Origin: Hetaerina americana
Lineage: Eukaryota > Arthropoda > Insecta > Odonata > Calopterygidae
Length of the DNA: 64,000 nt
Assembly (NCBI GenBank): GCA_022747635.1
Contig: JAKTNV010000006.1
Location: forward strand, 71,029,590 to 71,093,589
Reading direction: 5' to 3'
Shown here one piece after another: positions 30,952 through 44,764 of the stretch; the first letter of the stretch is position 1; each line of letters starts with the position of its first letter. The position numbers and the translations under genes are program-made. The notes beneath the pieces are model-generated. The model did no database searches. It was not told where the DNA came from and saw only the letters and a list, made by a program, of their open reading frames with translations.

Positions 30952-33329
30952 CGAACGGAAGAACCCGAAGTCCAAAAGTCGCTTCTTCTTAACTTTTCCA
31001 ATAAAAACTTCTTTTATGTGTGCTATCCAAGGTTCTGATCTTTCCTGAAAATCAAGATAAAATCCAAACCCAGTCGTATGGTGCTAATTTAATACGCATA
31101 AAACATTAGGGCAGAATGTCATACTCCATATGAGAAACAGAATAGGAGGAAATAAGAGACCACGAATTGATGGAATGAGGTGACTGAGGTCACCTAATAT
31201 ACGTACACCTAATGTATAGATTCAATGGCAATGAGAAAACATCTACCCATTCAAAGAAGGTAAATGCGAGAACGCGTACGTCAAATCATAGGTCTACAAA
31301 CGGCATCGTTATACTCTTTAGAGTTCCACTTACACTTCAGCAAACCCTGGATTTGCGTAACCATTATCGTCTTAAGGCTGTATTCATAAGTAATCTTCCC
31401 ACTAGGAAAAGTCATTGCGGCAATTTCCTGTTATCCAAAGCGACCGCAGTTGATAATATCGTTTGATACGAGGTGAAATGATGAAATATTTAATCACCAA
31501 ATTTGTTTCACCTTGGTTAATTGTATTTTATTATTTTCGTCCATGAGGTGACGGGGAAATGATATTTACAATAACTTGAATTTTCGAATAAATCGGTTTT
31601 TCCTCGCCCGTTCAAGTTTTGTGTAGGAGATGGGCTCCTATTCATCCGGCCTTTCACCTTAAACCCTCGATTTTTATGGATTCGCTTCAGGTCCTGGTGT
31701 CTTATACCCCATTTTTTCCCTCCAACTCATTTTCATTCTCTCTTTGGAAACTACCCCATTGAAATTTTTAAGAGGGAACAATTTAGGCCCCTTTCACTCC
31801 ACCGTGGATAAATCACGGAGTCCTTAAATTCGCTCACCCCTTTTCGTGGAGAGAGCGCCATTCCCTAGAACCAATGCCACGTCTCCCAGTGTGTCCGTGC
31901 CTATGTCCTCCCTCGCGCTTGCTGCTGTCTCACTTTCCCTCGCGCTTGCTGCAGCCTCACTCCTCAACTATCCCCACCCTTTCACCGAGAGAAGAGAGAG
32001 AGAGAGAGCAAAGGGCGACGTGGGAGAGCGATTCCTCCAATTTTTTTAACCGAAGTACCCTTCCCGGCAACGAAGTCGCCACTGCTGCAGTTTGCACTTT
32101 TTCGATGATGACGCCGGCTAGGAAAAAATATGGAATTTTCTCCTTTATTTCCCTTAGAGTGAAAGAGTTTCCCGCCCTATTTTTTTTCATTTCGAGTACT
32201 TGGGTTTAACAGGAAGCCATTACGACGAGCTTCCCCTTACTTCGTTTTTATTCTCGCTACTCCATCTTTATTTTTTATGATAAAAATTCATCGTGTTTAC
32301 CATGCTTGCTTATTTTACGACCTCTTTATTTTGCAAAGGAGAGGAGCCGAAGAGTCTTGCGAGTTTTTAGTGATAAAAAAAGGGTCGCTTTTCACTGCGT
32401 TAGTGGACGAACATTTTCATTTTCGCGGAGATATTAAAGCTTTATCTTAACTCTCACCCCTTCACGAAAAAAAAAGCAAAACAGCTTCCATTTTCGGTTC
32501 AAGAGCGATTCCACAAAAGTACAAACACGCTGAAGGCACAAAAGTGTGAAATTTCCGAAATAATCTCTTGGGGGAAAAAAAAGACTGGCAAATATTAGGA
32601 TAATTAAAATTCCGGCGCATGAATGGGGATGGTTCGTTATTTCATGAAAATATTTGGCAATCGTAAACAAGAGATATACAAATAATATCGTCCCTGCAGT
32701 TGGCGACATTTATTTCCCAATTAATACGAATATTTTTCGAGAAAATTATTCTGAATTTTTAAATGCAATATGTTGTACCAAATATGGTTTCATGAGAAGT
32801 TTATTTCAACGTAGAAGATGGAATAAAAATTAAAATTAATTCTACGGAGGTAAAATTACGATGTAATAATGTGATTTTTGCTATGATGAGTAAATGAATA
32901 TGAAAACAGATCTGATGCTATTAAATTCTACGAGAGCGTAGATATAGACGATCCGCAGATTGAATAGGATGAATGCTAGAGTTCCAGAATACTTAACCAA
33001 GACTATCAGGATCAACCAGATTGGCTTTGCATTGGCATTATGCTTATATTTATTCAATAAGATTTATCATGAATGTATTCGCAGCATTACGAACTTATTT
33101 ATGCATCGTAGATCTTGGAATTACAGTAGACGCTGAGGGCTAGTAATGAAAAATTCTACGTGAAATTAAATTTCACGAAAGAAGGCTGTACCTTGTAAGA
33201 GCTTTTTAATTGCACAACGGATAAAAAAGAAACATTTTATCGTAGTAAATAATGAAAATCGTGAATTTGAATATAAAACTTCTTTGCGATTAATTCTCAT
33301 TAAAATCCGAACAAATGTGATTGCTTCCC
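30952..33329. other. Non-coding stretch with one short tandem duplication
   Basis: AT-rich apart from a GC-richer patch at about 31840-32110. That patch contains a 27-base tandem repeat (listed separately) and a (GA)n run at about 31989-32009. No coding signal. Confidence 0.5.
31909..31961 (+). repeat. 27-bp tandem duplication
   Basis: Two adjacent copies starting TCCCTCGCGCTTGCTGC (31909-31935 and 31936-31961) differ at only a few positions. Confidence 0.9.
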
Positions 33330-34075
33330 AACTGCGGTGGAAGTACCCCGGATGCCCTGCCAGCCCAACCCTCCCACCGCCACTTTCTCTCCCACGCTTC
33401 CACCCGCGTTTTTCTCATTTCCGAGACCCGAGCCCACCCGCACACAAAACTCAGTCCCCCACGCCTGTGATCCCGATCCCCGCACCCCGCCGCTCGGCCT
33501 CCACACCACCCACCAATTCCCCCCACAGCAAGCACACTCTCTCAATAATTTCTTTCGCTTAGGACACCGCCCGTTTTTATTTGTTTGTGAATTCAACTTT
33601 TCTCCACCCTGTTCACGTGACCCAGCCAAACCCGGAATGGGAGAGGGAAATCCTAAGGCCCTACTCCTCCCCAGTCCCTACTCCCCCGCTCTAAGCCCCT
33701 TCCCAAGGGCAGCCACGTCGCATTTATTACATCTTCCCGCCCCGTGCCTCAGCGCCTACGACTCCTGTTTCCAGCATCCCCCTCCCCTTTCCTCTTCCCC
33801 CTTTCTTCAGTTCCCGCCCAAGAACCCCCGAGGATAGCGCTTGCGATAAAATCCAGGGTTCCGGCATTCTTGTCTTCGCCCGCCCTGCTCCTCCCACTCA
33901 CCCCGAGGAAGGATGGGAAGCCTGGGAGTCCCTAATGAGACACACGCCTCCCGCGCTCCGGTCTCCTGCGCCTCCTCCCGCCCACCCACCCCCAAGACTG
34001 CGATCTCCTGCATCCCCTCTCTCTCCCTCCCCCCGAATTCCCACCTCGTCCCCATTACCAATACAGGATCATCAC
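33330..34075. other. C-rich GC island with strand asymmetry
   Basis: The plus strand is strongly C-rich (CCC/CTCCC runs) for about 740 bases between AT-rich flanks, with moderate CpG. Open frames of 60-166 codons occur in several phases on both strands and are Pro/Ser-rich on one strand and Gly/Arg-rich on the other. None resembles a domain, so I treat them as composition-driven. Confidence 0.4.
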
Positions 34076-34339
34076 CTTCGTCCTACTCAGAAGCAGCTTT
34101 AATCAGCGTAAATAAATATTATGAATTCAGTTTGTTTGCATATGAATTTTCACATGCAACGGTTAAATTATATTAATGTATCATTTTGATTTTCAACCGT
34201 AATCATTATTTACCACGTCTGCTAGGAGTTATTAGTCACTGTTTAAATAAAAAGATAATTAATGTTGGTTCCAAAGATTAAGCTTTATTTTTAGCCTATT
34301 CAAATGAGTACATATCACACTAGTTCGAAACCGTTTGCT
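34076..34339. other. AT-rich spacer
   Basis: Nothing recognised. Confidence 0.4.
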
Positions 34340-34412
34340 TGTTGGATGACGCGCCACTGTACAAACCCTGAGGTCGTAGGTTCGATATCCGACTCGCGAA
34401 TAGATTATGGAA
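34340..34412 (+). repeat. tRNA-like SINE head candidate
   Basis: AGGTCGTAGGTTCGATATCC (about 34371-34390) contains a good Pol III B box (GGTTCGATATCC with one extra base). It is preceded at the right distance by a weaker A-box-like GGATGACGCGCC region (34345-34356). No target duplication or tail was found. Confidence 0.35.
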
Positions 34413-36571
34413 TATGGCGGTAAGATTGTTGGTATACCTGATATCAGACGAGCTTTATTGGGATCTCATGGGTACATAGGAAACTGTTGGTAAGAGAAAA
34501 ATATTTCGCATTTCAATGAGTCTGCTTGCATAAGAGTCCATTACTGACATATTTTTCTCTACATGCATACCTCTCCGCTTAAAATTGCGGTTTATTTGGA
34601 TTGCATTTGCATCATGTGTAAGTATGTAGCTGTGTGCATATTAATTGAATTAAGTCGTACACTGTAGCAATTCCTTTATGCGCCGAAATTTAGTACGTGT
34701 CATGTAGGGTGCATTGGCAGAGGATACTCATGTATGCTACTTAATCCCACTGAATTTATTTATTTATTTACACTAACCCCCTGAAATTTACATCCCCACG
34801 CTTTTTGAGTTCCCTTCCTTGTTATTAACTTCTTGCTCGCCTCCCACACTCCACCGCCCTCTTCTAAGCCACTTATCAACTCCGTAAGTCTCCGGAGTTC
34901 CGTTTTCCGTAGTTTCTTCTACCGTCATCGATTTTTACCGGAATTTCAAGTTTTATCCAAGAACTTCTATTCACAATTTGTCAATAATTGTAGCGGCTGA
35001 ACTTCTACATTCTTTCACCACATTGTGTTGCCTTGGAGGCGGCCTCGACGCTTTGTGCTTGAATGTTTTTGCTCCAAAGCCTGGTCCAAAGAACTCTATT
35101 AGCTGAAACTTCAACACTTCCCTTTGTTCACCACGCATTAAACCTTTCAGGTTCAGGCCTACTACAGCCAATCCAGGGATGGGAAAGTTGTAGAGTGTGT
35201 GTGATCATTGCTTTCCGTGAAATTCTTAAGCAGCAAAGTACGAAAAAATAATTGAATCGCTAAAATTTAATGTGACATAGGATTAGGTGAAACCATGATT
35301 CCAGATCTAAGTAAATATCAAAATAAAAGGAAACGGTATAAGATAAATTAGAGTGAAACTAAAAAAATGTGGCTGTTTATGTTTCCAGACTCATTGTTCA
35401 CATTTTTTATACAACTGTGAAATATGGACAGTGTTTTCAGGCGAAAAAGAAGACTAGTATAAGCAGCGGATACATAGACCAAGTGAAGAAAATTTAAACA
35501 TTCCTTCCCAAATCCTTCCTAATGTGCTTTTTCAACGATAGGTGAAGCAAGAAGTTTAAGATAGACCCGAGACTATACCATTTAATCAGAGTGATATCGT
35601 GGCACAGTACTTCAATAAACACCAAAATAACAAGGAGTACAACAACAGAGATAGGTCAAGATTCAATTATGAGAAACATGCGACGGAAGACGCCAACGTG
35701 AAGCAATGAAGTAGATCGGAGAGATCCGGATAGTTAGGATGGTTTCTGCCTTTGTCTATGCTTTTTGATACCTGTGACGATGATTTTGATCATAATGATA
35801 ACAAAAAGAGCCCTATTACTTATTCACATGCCTCAAAAGTGGAGGGCATCGTTACTAGCGATAATACTTGCACACGTTCACAAATCAGCCAATGGGTCAC
35901 CACAAATGAGCCATCATTGCCGACAATATACGTATATCAACGCCGTTGTACGACATCAACAAACATCATTCGTTATCATTGTTGTACGACATCATTAAAA
36001 TCATTCGTTAATTCCTTGAGATGTAAGCATTGCTTCCGATTTAACATCAATCCTGATGAACCATGTTATGATTGAATATACTCTTAGGGGTGAAGCAAGG
36101 TGCCTGGGGGTCACATAAGAAGGGCGGCTAATTGTGAGAGGATTCTGAGCCCCTCCCTCTCCGTCCGCGGCCGCGTAAGGGCCGTGACTGCTGGCTTGAT
36201 TATAGCCCACGCCGCCCGCCTCCCTGGTTCCCTCCGCTGAAACCTGTGTCCTGGACAATCATTGCGGGGGCGGGTGGCATCATTATGCTGGGAGCCGGAG
36301 TAACTCGTTTCCCGATGCGTCCGATTAGATTAATGCCACTTCCTAGCCATGTGACTGGACGATGGCCAGGAGCCGAAGACGGGTGTAAGCAATAGTTTTA
36401 ACACTAGCAGGTAGGGCTCAGCATTCCGAAGCGATGCATAACACGCTGTCCAGCTCATGGAGATGACGCCTGGTGAGCCTGGAACTGCCTCTTTTCTCGT
36501 GCACGGAATAAAATAACCGCATTAATTCCTCTTCCTCAGGAACTTTGATGCATTGAGGAGGTATGGATGGT
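34413..36571. other. Non-coding stretch; small repeats
   Basis: A (TTTA)n run lies at about 34757-34770, and an imperfect 36-base tandem repeat at 35945-36010 is listed separately. A GC-richer segment at about 36100-36380 includes GCGGCCGCG. The 107-codon plus frame at 35752-36075 runs through the tandem repeat and is not convincing as a gene. Confidence 0.45.
35945..36010 (+). repeat. Imperfect two-unit tandem repeat, 36-bp period
   Basis: GTTGTACGACATCA...AAA.ATCATTCGTTA occurs at 35945-35975 and again at 35981-36010 with a few substitutions. Confidence 0.8.
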
Positions 36572-36928
36572 TTAAGGGGTCCAAATGTCCGAATTCCTCG
36601 GCGTGGTTGCAACTGGAGGACCTTTGCATGGAGGAAACTGCTGCTGTTGTACCTGTTGTGAAAGCTGAGGTATCTGCGCCTTGATCTGAAGCGTCCACTC
36701 GGGTTCACCACCCATGTTGAGTATGGAGATTGCTACAGGAGACGGCTTACAGTGGGCAGGGGAAGAACTGGGTTGAGAGCTACTGAGGCCGTGTTCTGCA
36801 GCTGGTGGTGCGTGACGACTATGCTGATGCCTTGTTCGGTGTGGCGAATAGACCGGTGATACTCTGTCCTGGCTTAGAATACCACGATGGTTCTCACCCT
36901 TGATTAAAATTGAACTTAAGGGCTTACA
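36572..36928 (-). other. Exon-like open frame without start codon, unrecognised
   Basis: A 118-codon open frame on the minus strand runs between stops at 36929-36931 and 36572-36574. The translation (containing SQDRVSPVYSPHRTRHQ, EPEWTLQIKAQIPQLSQQ and a QQQQ run) looks less random than most frames here, with its only methionine late. It lies beside a second minus frame (36711-36418) in another phase. It could be an internal exon, a LINE ORF1/gag-like scrap, or chance. I recognise no domain. Confidence 0.2.
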
Positions 36929-39900
36929 TCAAGTCTCATTTTTGAACGCCTTTGAGTTTTCGCACGTCATAAACTGCAACTCCGATGGCTGGTTTCGATT
37001 TTTGGCCTTACATGTAAGTCCCCTTGTCACAAATTTGCCTATCCCCTAATATTCTGCCTACCTGACATTTCATCTCCGCCACTTTTAAAAATTTGTCATT
37101 AATTGAATAATTAAACATGAGTCCCTTGGTCCTTCCGGGCGTTCGCTCGCGAAAATAAGCGATTCGCCGATGATATCATGTTTACAGGGATCTCTGGGGA
37201 CTTTTTGCCTATGACGTCAAACTTCCTGTCCCTCTTTCTCTCACAGTCATATCTCATACTCTTCCGCACGCTTCCCTTTCCATTAAATGAGGAGAAATAT
37301 ATGTACCGCCTCTCACCGGTAATTACTCCTTTTCATACATTTAATTTTACTCTGATTCAGTCTTCCACGCGCAATTTTCTCCATTGTCTTTTCAATTCAC
37401 TCGCCGCCTCGAGGCATCGTCGCCTTAAATTCCTTCCTCGCCTCTTTACATTATTTCATTTCTCCACGTATTATACCTTTCCCTTCTCATTCCTCACCTC
37501 TCCTCCCACCCCCCATGACTTCGTCCCTCAGACGAACCAGCCCCTTTCGCCCTCCTTCGCGCCCAGGGGTTCCCCCTCCCCCTTCTAAACAACTGAAGCC
37601 TCCCCGACTCGTCTCCTTTCCAATGAAATCTGGGGTTTCATTCGCATAGTAAATGGGGGAGGCGGGCCGTCATCAAATGCGGCTCGCAATCTCCCTCCCT
37701 GCATATTCATTGTTCGCTTGATTGTAGCCAGGGGTGAGGAGAGTAGAGGAGTTCACTTGTGGTCTCCCGACTAAAATAATCGAATTTTCGAGGGAAAGAG
37801 AGCGAAGGAGAGCGAAGATTCTCTTCGCTATTTTTTATCGGCGGCCTCGTAAAAATTTCCTTGCCGCGGAAAAAGTGGAGGGTGTAGGTCGAGGAGTTGA
37901 ATTGGTTGCATGCAGCCTGTCCCAATTATGCGCCAGTTCTACACCGGCCATTATGCAAGCAAGTACTCGGACTATTATTCACGGTATTACATTAAATTTT
38001 TATATTTGACTCCATTTTGATCCAAGACTCTCATGATAATTACTTCAGCGATTACCAAAATAACGTTAATCACAAGTTAAACTCTGAGAATATCTCGGGG
38101 TGCAAAAGGACATAATTTTTATACCATTTTGACTTGAAAATACTGTAATTTATTAATAGCCCTGGTGTTAACACAGCGGTTGTGGTGTAAATATCACTTA
38201 CGCCTAATAATATGAGAATATTTTTCAATCCGTCACAAGGCGTTCCTGCTTCAGTTATACAGTAATAATTTAATAGCCTCAGGCTTAATTTTATGAAAAT
38301 TTTAGAAATTCATTATTATAAAAGAACTTCGTATTTTTATCGCTTTCATTGGTACGCGTCACTATATTGTCACAGCAATGTAGCGCAATCATGTACTACA
38401 GCACATGAATGTCATAATTAGCGTGCCGGAAACAGTGAGAATAATTGCTCTCGTCTTCCGATTTTAATTTATCTTATATGAGGTGCAATCTGGGAGAAAT
38501 ATTTTCATTGTTCAACCAAATGGAATCAAATTGGATCTGTTAATATTTCTCATGTGTTCAACCGCGTCTTGAAAAGATATTAGGTCATACAGTTAGCGAT
38601 GGTTGGGTTAAAATTACTACCGAAGGGCCGAATGTGGTTTAAAAAATTACCGCCACTCTTTGTTTGACATGAACTGTCTCCCAGCTATTGATTTTCTGCC
38701 CTTGCTCGGCCCCCAGCGTTTCCAAGCCTCAACCTCTTGCGGCAAAGATTTTAAGCGGGAGACCGGAATAAAAAATAGAAGCAGGTAAAATGTTCGCCGT
38801 GAATATTCTCACTCCCATTGAAGGGCATCAAAATACGGCAAAGGGCGCTCCTCCCGTAGTCCCCTATTAGTCCCCCGAGCACGTAATTAAATTCAATGGC
38901 ATTAATTTTATGCTTTCCTTCGCGCCCGGGTGGTCAAAAATTAATTATGAAAATGAACTCCATTCCTTGAATGGATGTAAAATCTTTAGTTTTCGTCGTT
39001 TTGGAAGGCGCTTCCCGAACAACAGAGGGAATTAACTAAATGTATAACCTGAAAGCAAAATTTAAATAACCTTCAGCCATCAACGCGCCCGTAGTAAAAC
39101 GATTTCTTTTTTTTTAAGGTGCATCCTTTGAGATTAAAAGGTACGTCAAAAGACAGATAAAATTCAAATAAAGACTAACATCCACTGCGACGTGACAGCA
39201 GTGCAAATTATTTCCTTTGGTGTCATAATGAACATAGTTTCAGTTAGATCACAAAAGGATCACCAGAAGGCCTTGCATGTTTATTAATTGAAGAAGGGAG
39301 CTTAGTACGAAATTCTTTCCCAGTTAAATGAAGAAATAAACTTGGAGCACTGATAACGATTAGAATATTCAAAATATTATTTCCTCATAATATGTTGTCA
39401 GTTCTTAACGGACTATAATAATCCCAGTAAAAAATCATGAACATCACGGGGAAACTTAATTCTTACTTGGAACCAACAACAATTGTCACATAACATCAAT
39501 ACTATCTTTACTATTGCAGCTCAAAAGAATTATCTTGAATTTAGCTGAAAAATAGAAAATATTTGGCTTGCTCTCGCATTCTCAACCACGGATCCTAATA
39601 TACTGTTTATCCGAGTCTTCGCCCTGGATGGTGCTAGAACTTTTTCAGGCGTAATGTTTCCACGGGAGATTTACATAAGACCCAGTCTTACCTCGCTCTC
39701 ATCGCGTCACAACATCATAAGCTCTCTCTCTCCCGAAAAACGAGAAATCTCCTCCCTCGCTTCATCCCAAATCGGACTCAACCCGCCAGCATTCCTCACT
39801 CCAATTTTGAGATCCCTAATGCCTCTTTCTTATTCCCTGCGGTATAGTCCTCCACCAAAAGATAGATGACTCTGTTCCCGCCGCGGAACAAACACTATTT

Positions 39901-41989
39901 TACATAACCCGTGTTTTGGTGGCGACAGGTGTCGACAAAAGGAAATGACACAGCAAAAAGAAAGAAAGATGTAGTGCGAGAGGTTTAGATGATGGTGCCA
40001 CATCAGCAACCAAAATCTACGTTTCAGTGCTTCGAGAAGACACAGTTGAACTGAAGGGGAAATGAAATAGAGAAGTTTGCTGAACAAAAAAAACACTTTA
40101 ACCTTTATTTTCTATTTCCTATCCTGAATCATAAAGTATGAATGAGGGAGTAATAGCGGCACTCATTACAACTGACAGCTTTCCTTATAAAAAAAATACA
40201 TGCCTAACATTAAAGCCGTTTAGTTCTGGATAAGTAGTAATAGGAGGCCAGATTTTATATGGTGATTCGTAAAACATTCTTGTGCATGCATTCCTTTAAT
40301 TTAGCCATCTCCTTGCATACTTAGATTTTTTTACTGTCTCACATTTATACATCCTTTTATTGAGATGTTTTAATTGTACGCGGTCCAGTGATGATGAAAT
40401 ATTTCCCTGGTATTCTACATCAGGTTTGGGATTTCACGGTTTCTTCTTCTTTGCTGGTGGCCTCTTCAGGGTGTCAAAATATTTAAAACATGTTCTCATC
40501 TTCCTGAAACTTTTAATGTTCCTCGTATTGAAAATTGTTTCCACTACAATCACGACTTTCTGTGTACATCTGATTGTGATTCGAACCTCATCCATTCCAT
40601 CAACATTACCAAAACAACAAAAAGCACTTCTTCCGCAATCGTCTATTGCCAGAAAATCCAAACCACAATGTTTCCTGAACCATTTATACTATCAGTCCTG
40701 TTTTTATCAAACATTACCCGTTATAGAACGCTGGAAGTTTGACCTAACCAAGAATTTAACGTCTTGAAGTAAGGTAAACGTACTTCATGATAGGTATACA
40801 AGTAGAGGTATAAGGTAAAGGTATATAAGTACACCTCTTTTAAGTGTAATTTTACTTAAACAAGCTATATTTCATAATATTTTCCATATGCATCACTAAC
40901 CTTTCTGCCAACTTTAACAAGCCTGTTAATCTTGTTACCTGACGTACTATTTGACAAAAATATTAGAGCGAGATATACACTAAGAATTACTCGTTTATTT
41001 ATTCCACCACTTGCAACCTCGATGAAATTCCTATTCCAATTCCCCTCACCAATTTGGAGCACTTTTAGGCTCAATTACTATAACTATCCATAGCTTCCTC
41101 CAGATTTTTTAGACTCTTTAATAACATCATATCACTGGCATAAACAATATACTGTATAATGCGTACATGTACTCAGCATTTGCGCACTTAATCAATGCCT
41201 CCATATCTTAGGGGGGTTTAGCATATTTTACCAAGCACAGGGTACTTCTCCTGGAGTATAATAGCTGAGAAAAGAGCCATCTACGTCAGGGTATGATCAA
41301 GACTTCGTCAGTCCTCTATAAACCGTTCGAAGTCAATAATTAAATAAGAGTGCAATTGATTTCAAATACGTCTTACAATGTCATAGTATATTTTCATGTT
41401 TATATCCGTCAGTATAACAAAAAATATTGTACATAATTATGAGAAAATGACCACAATAAGTCAATTTACTTCCTTTAGTGACAAAATGAAATACGGGAAG
41501 CAAACGAAAAAAGGCGGATTTGGTAAAGGCAGTTATTTAAATTTATAGTGCGCTAATTATCTTTAAAAAATGCTTGTTGATTAATAGAAGAACTTAGCTT
41601 AAGTCACCAAGAGCAAAAAATAACGAATAAGATAATAGAGTGATAGAAATCATCGAGACATCTCTAAGAGCAAGTAAAAAATCAGGAGAAAGGCAGACTG
41701 GGTAGAGTCTGCTCAATCGAAACATTTCATTTATCTTTTTTTAATATCTAGCATATGGGTACACTTTTTATTCCAACGAAAGTTTTTAAAAATCGATTCT
41801 ATTCAGCTTGTCTTGAAATAAATCAAAAGTAACAAAAAAAATACTAATTAGTCGGGTATATGTCTAAAGCTCTCAGTGTAGTCGCCGTTTCGCGATACAG
41901 ATGTAAACCTTTGTAAAAGTGCGTAAAATCTCCAATCAAAAACTGAAATCCACGGACGCTATTGTACCTTCTTTGAGTTGTAACGTCTT
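36929..41989. other. Non-coding stretch with a pyrimidine-rich segment
   Basis: About 37190-37620 is C/T-rich on the plus strand and gives a 136-codon Phe/Ser/Pro-rich frame that is compositional. The rest is AT-rich. A 135-codon frame at 40360-40767 is hydrophobic and unrecognised. Confidence 0.5.
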
Positions 41990-42420
41990 TATGATGATTC
42001 TCCCTGCCCAGACGCCGGGGCCCTGGGTTTAGGAAACCACCGGGGAAGAATTCGTTCGGATATAAATGAAAAGGGAACGAGCAGTGGACCTTTGGCATAC
42101 CCGAGCAAACACCCGAGGTGGGTCGACGTAACTTTTAGCGAAGGGAAAAGGCAAACACGGGCGACTGGACCTAAGGGCACATCGAGAGGATTTTCAGGAG
42201 GACGAAGAGGGCGGAGGAGAGGGGACGGGGGTTTATTTTGTGGTCGGCAGCCTCCGTTGACGGCGATATTACGGAGACTGGGCGCAATTTCAAACATGGA
42301 GTCAGCCCTTAATGCACCCGAGGAGAAGGAAAAGGGAACTATCTCCGCCGCGAGGAAACAAACGATTCGATATTGCCCCTCTCTCCACTCTCAATTTTTT
42401 TTATGCTTATCGTTCGGTTT
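41990..42420. other. Modest GC-rich, CpG-containing patch
   Basis: GC-enriched against its flanks, with a purine-rich core (about 42190-42235). Frames of 84-110 codons on both strands overlap each other. Possible regulatory CpG cluster; no promoter motif is certain. Confidence 0.3.
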
Positions 42421-44688
42421 TTGAAGCTTCATTTATCGTTGCTCCTGTTTCCATAACCCCTCCTATGTTTATCTGTTGCATGATTAATTTGACGGTGTTC
42501 CTGGAGGTAAACGAGGCGCTCTCCGGTTTTTCTGTTCATTCAATACACCTACGTACCAATATAGAACAGTAAATGAATTTTTCTGGCACCCATTGGTGTT
42601 TCCCGTAAATATATTTGACTTGTTTGACCACTAACAGTGATGCTGGCTATATGGTCACGTCGCCATAATTTATTTATCAAGGGAAAGTCGCTAACGTTGG
42701 AGATAATTCCTTATTCAAGCTCTCGTTCCTCGAGGAGCAGAATTCGTTGCATGAGTATAATTTGTTTGCTCTCTCTTTGCCCTGGAAACAGGAGGGGGAC
42801 TGTTAATTAAGCATCTGCACGTATATATATGGATAAAAGTAACATTCTGGCAGTTAATGCCCAGCTTAAGAGAGTTGTCCAATTTAATTTGGTTCAAGGA
42901 AAAATCAAAAATAAATAGGCGCGAAAAATTCCTGTGATATGATGTACTGACGGCAGAAAAAAGTTTTTCTTTTTTTTGTTGCCTTTTTCTACAGAACCAG
43001 AGTGATCACTAAATGGGATTTTTTTTAAATCTGATTTCCGAATCTCCGACTAAAAATTTCCATTGTCCGGGCATATAGACTTCGGCGGGCCAATGGGGCA
43101 CGATTTTAATTACATTTACTGCCTATAAATCAAATACAAAATCAATATTAGAATGCATGCTTCCTTTCCCCACAAAAAATATTGAAAATTCATACATTTC
43201 ATAAGAATATAATATTACATTTTTAACTGAAAACTAAATGTTACACTCAAAATGTAAGCGTTAAAAAAATATTAGAGAGCAAACAACTAAAACTGCAGTT
43301 ACAAATGAATTGATGGTAGCATAGAATGATAACATAAAATGAATAGCTTAGGTTACATTTTTTTCATTTCGCGCAAAACCTTATCATTGCAAAACTGCTT
43401 AGTTACTCATTGTCTGGCAAGAGCCGATGCAACCAAATTAAATTTACACAACGACTTACAGATTGCTCCGACTCTCTGGAACAAAAAAAGTCCCAGAGCA
43501 ATCCAGGATTAACAGGATTGGTTGCCACTCTAACGAACCCAAATTAATTTACCATTCAACTAAAAAAATGTTGACCAACCGGCCTATTCCAAAGCTTTCC
43601 GCATCCAATCCTTCCATGCTGCAGGTCATCGACGGGTGTTTAAAGTGTCCGCAGACCGGGTCAAGATTTCAGAGTTATTTTGATTCAGAAAATATTCGTA
43701 AAGTTTCTACAACCAGTTGTCACAAGATTATTCAGAGTATAAACCGTTCATTTTTAATGGAGAGCATTTAAATAACTTGAAATATACCAGTTTTCTGATG
43801 TTGCCCGAGGAATATCTCCCGGATGTCGTCTTGCGGGAAGAACAGAAGTGAATCGACTGGTAAAAGTGTGTTTTCACTTCAAATAAAAGTTTACAATCCA
43901 AATTTGTGGAATTCAATTTTCAGAATTATGAATCTGTTTGGGAAACTACTACATGCTAGAAGAGATTCAACGATCAATTTTTTCAAAGGAAAACTCTAGG
44001 AAAAATCACGGAAGGTGTCTGTTCCACAAATGTTAATTATCTCGCCGTGTAAATCTATCGATTTGGCCTATATCTATACCTGATATTATTAAAATAATTT
44101 GAAAATGGATGTTTAATTGTGAAGGTCAATCCAAATTACGTTTGATGTATACTATTAAGTTGCAGATTTCTTTTGTAAAACATTGTACGTACTTCAAGAA
44201 AATACAAGTCTTTGAAATACAACGCTAATTATATTTAAGTAAATAATTTTGTAAACTTTTTTACATGATTGTGAATGAATCTGTACAATATTATTCTGTA
44301 AATAAATCAATACACTGTTCATTTATATTCCATGTTACTGTAAAGATTAAAAAAAACTCTTTCCAAGGAAAAGAAAGGTGACTGTCAGACATGGGCAAAA
44401 TACCGTTGTAAAACTTAAATTTTGCCTTTGTCAAAATTATTATATCATTAGTTACTTGAATATTTTTGTTTTAAGATGAAGATTTTCTGTATCTACATTC
44501 ACGAAAGATTTAAACATGTAGCTCTCACTTTTTTGTCCCTGAATTGTCAAAATATTGCAACTAACTTTTACGGCTCACAACTGTAGACTTAAGTTACCGA
44601 TATTGTAGAAATAATAGCTCTTGTTTAATAAGGGCTTGCTAGAGTCTTCAATAGCACAACACAAGAGGGGAAAATCAAATTTATATAG

Positions 44689-44689
<1 letters not shown>
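42421..44689. other. AT-rich non-coding stretch, nothing recognised
   Basis: A 102-codon frame at 43463-43771 is unrecognised. No repeats or RNA boxes noted. Confidence 0.55.

Positions 44690-44757
<68 letters not shown>
44690..44757. repeat. (AT)n microsatellite
   Basis: About 34 uninterrupted AT units directly abut the LINE fragment that follows. Confidence 0.97.
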
Positions 44758-44761
<4 letters not shown>

Positions 44762-44764
44762 TTG

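Noticed and set aside
35752..36075. Cys-containing 107-codon frame, briefly considered as a Sprouty/SPRED-like exon
   Set aside because: Cysteine spacing does not fit and half of the frame is a DNA tandem repeat.
37178..37588. 136-codon Phe/Ser/Pro frame
   Set aside because: Pyrimidine-rich DNA with no domain or splice evidence.
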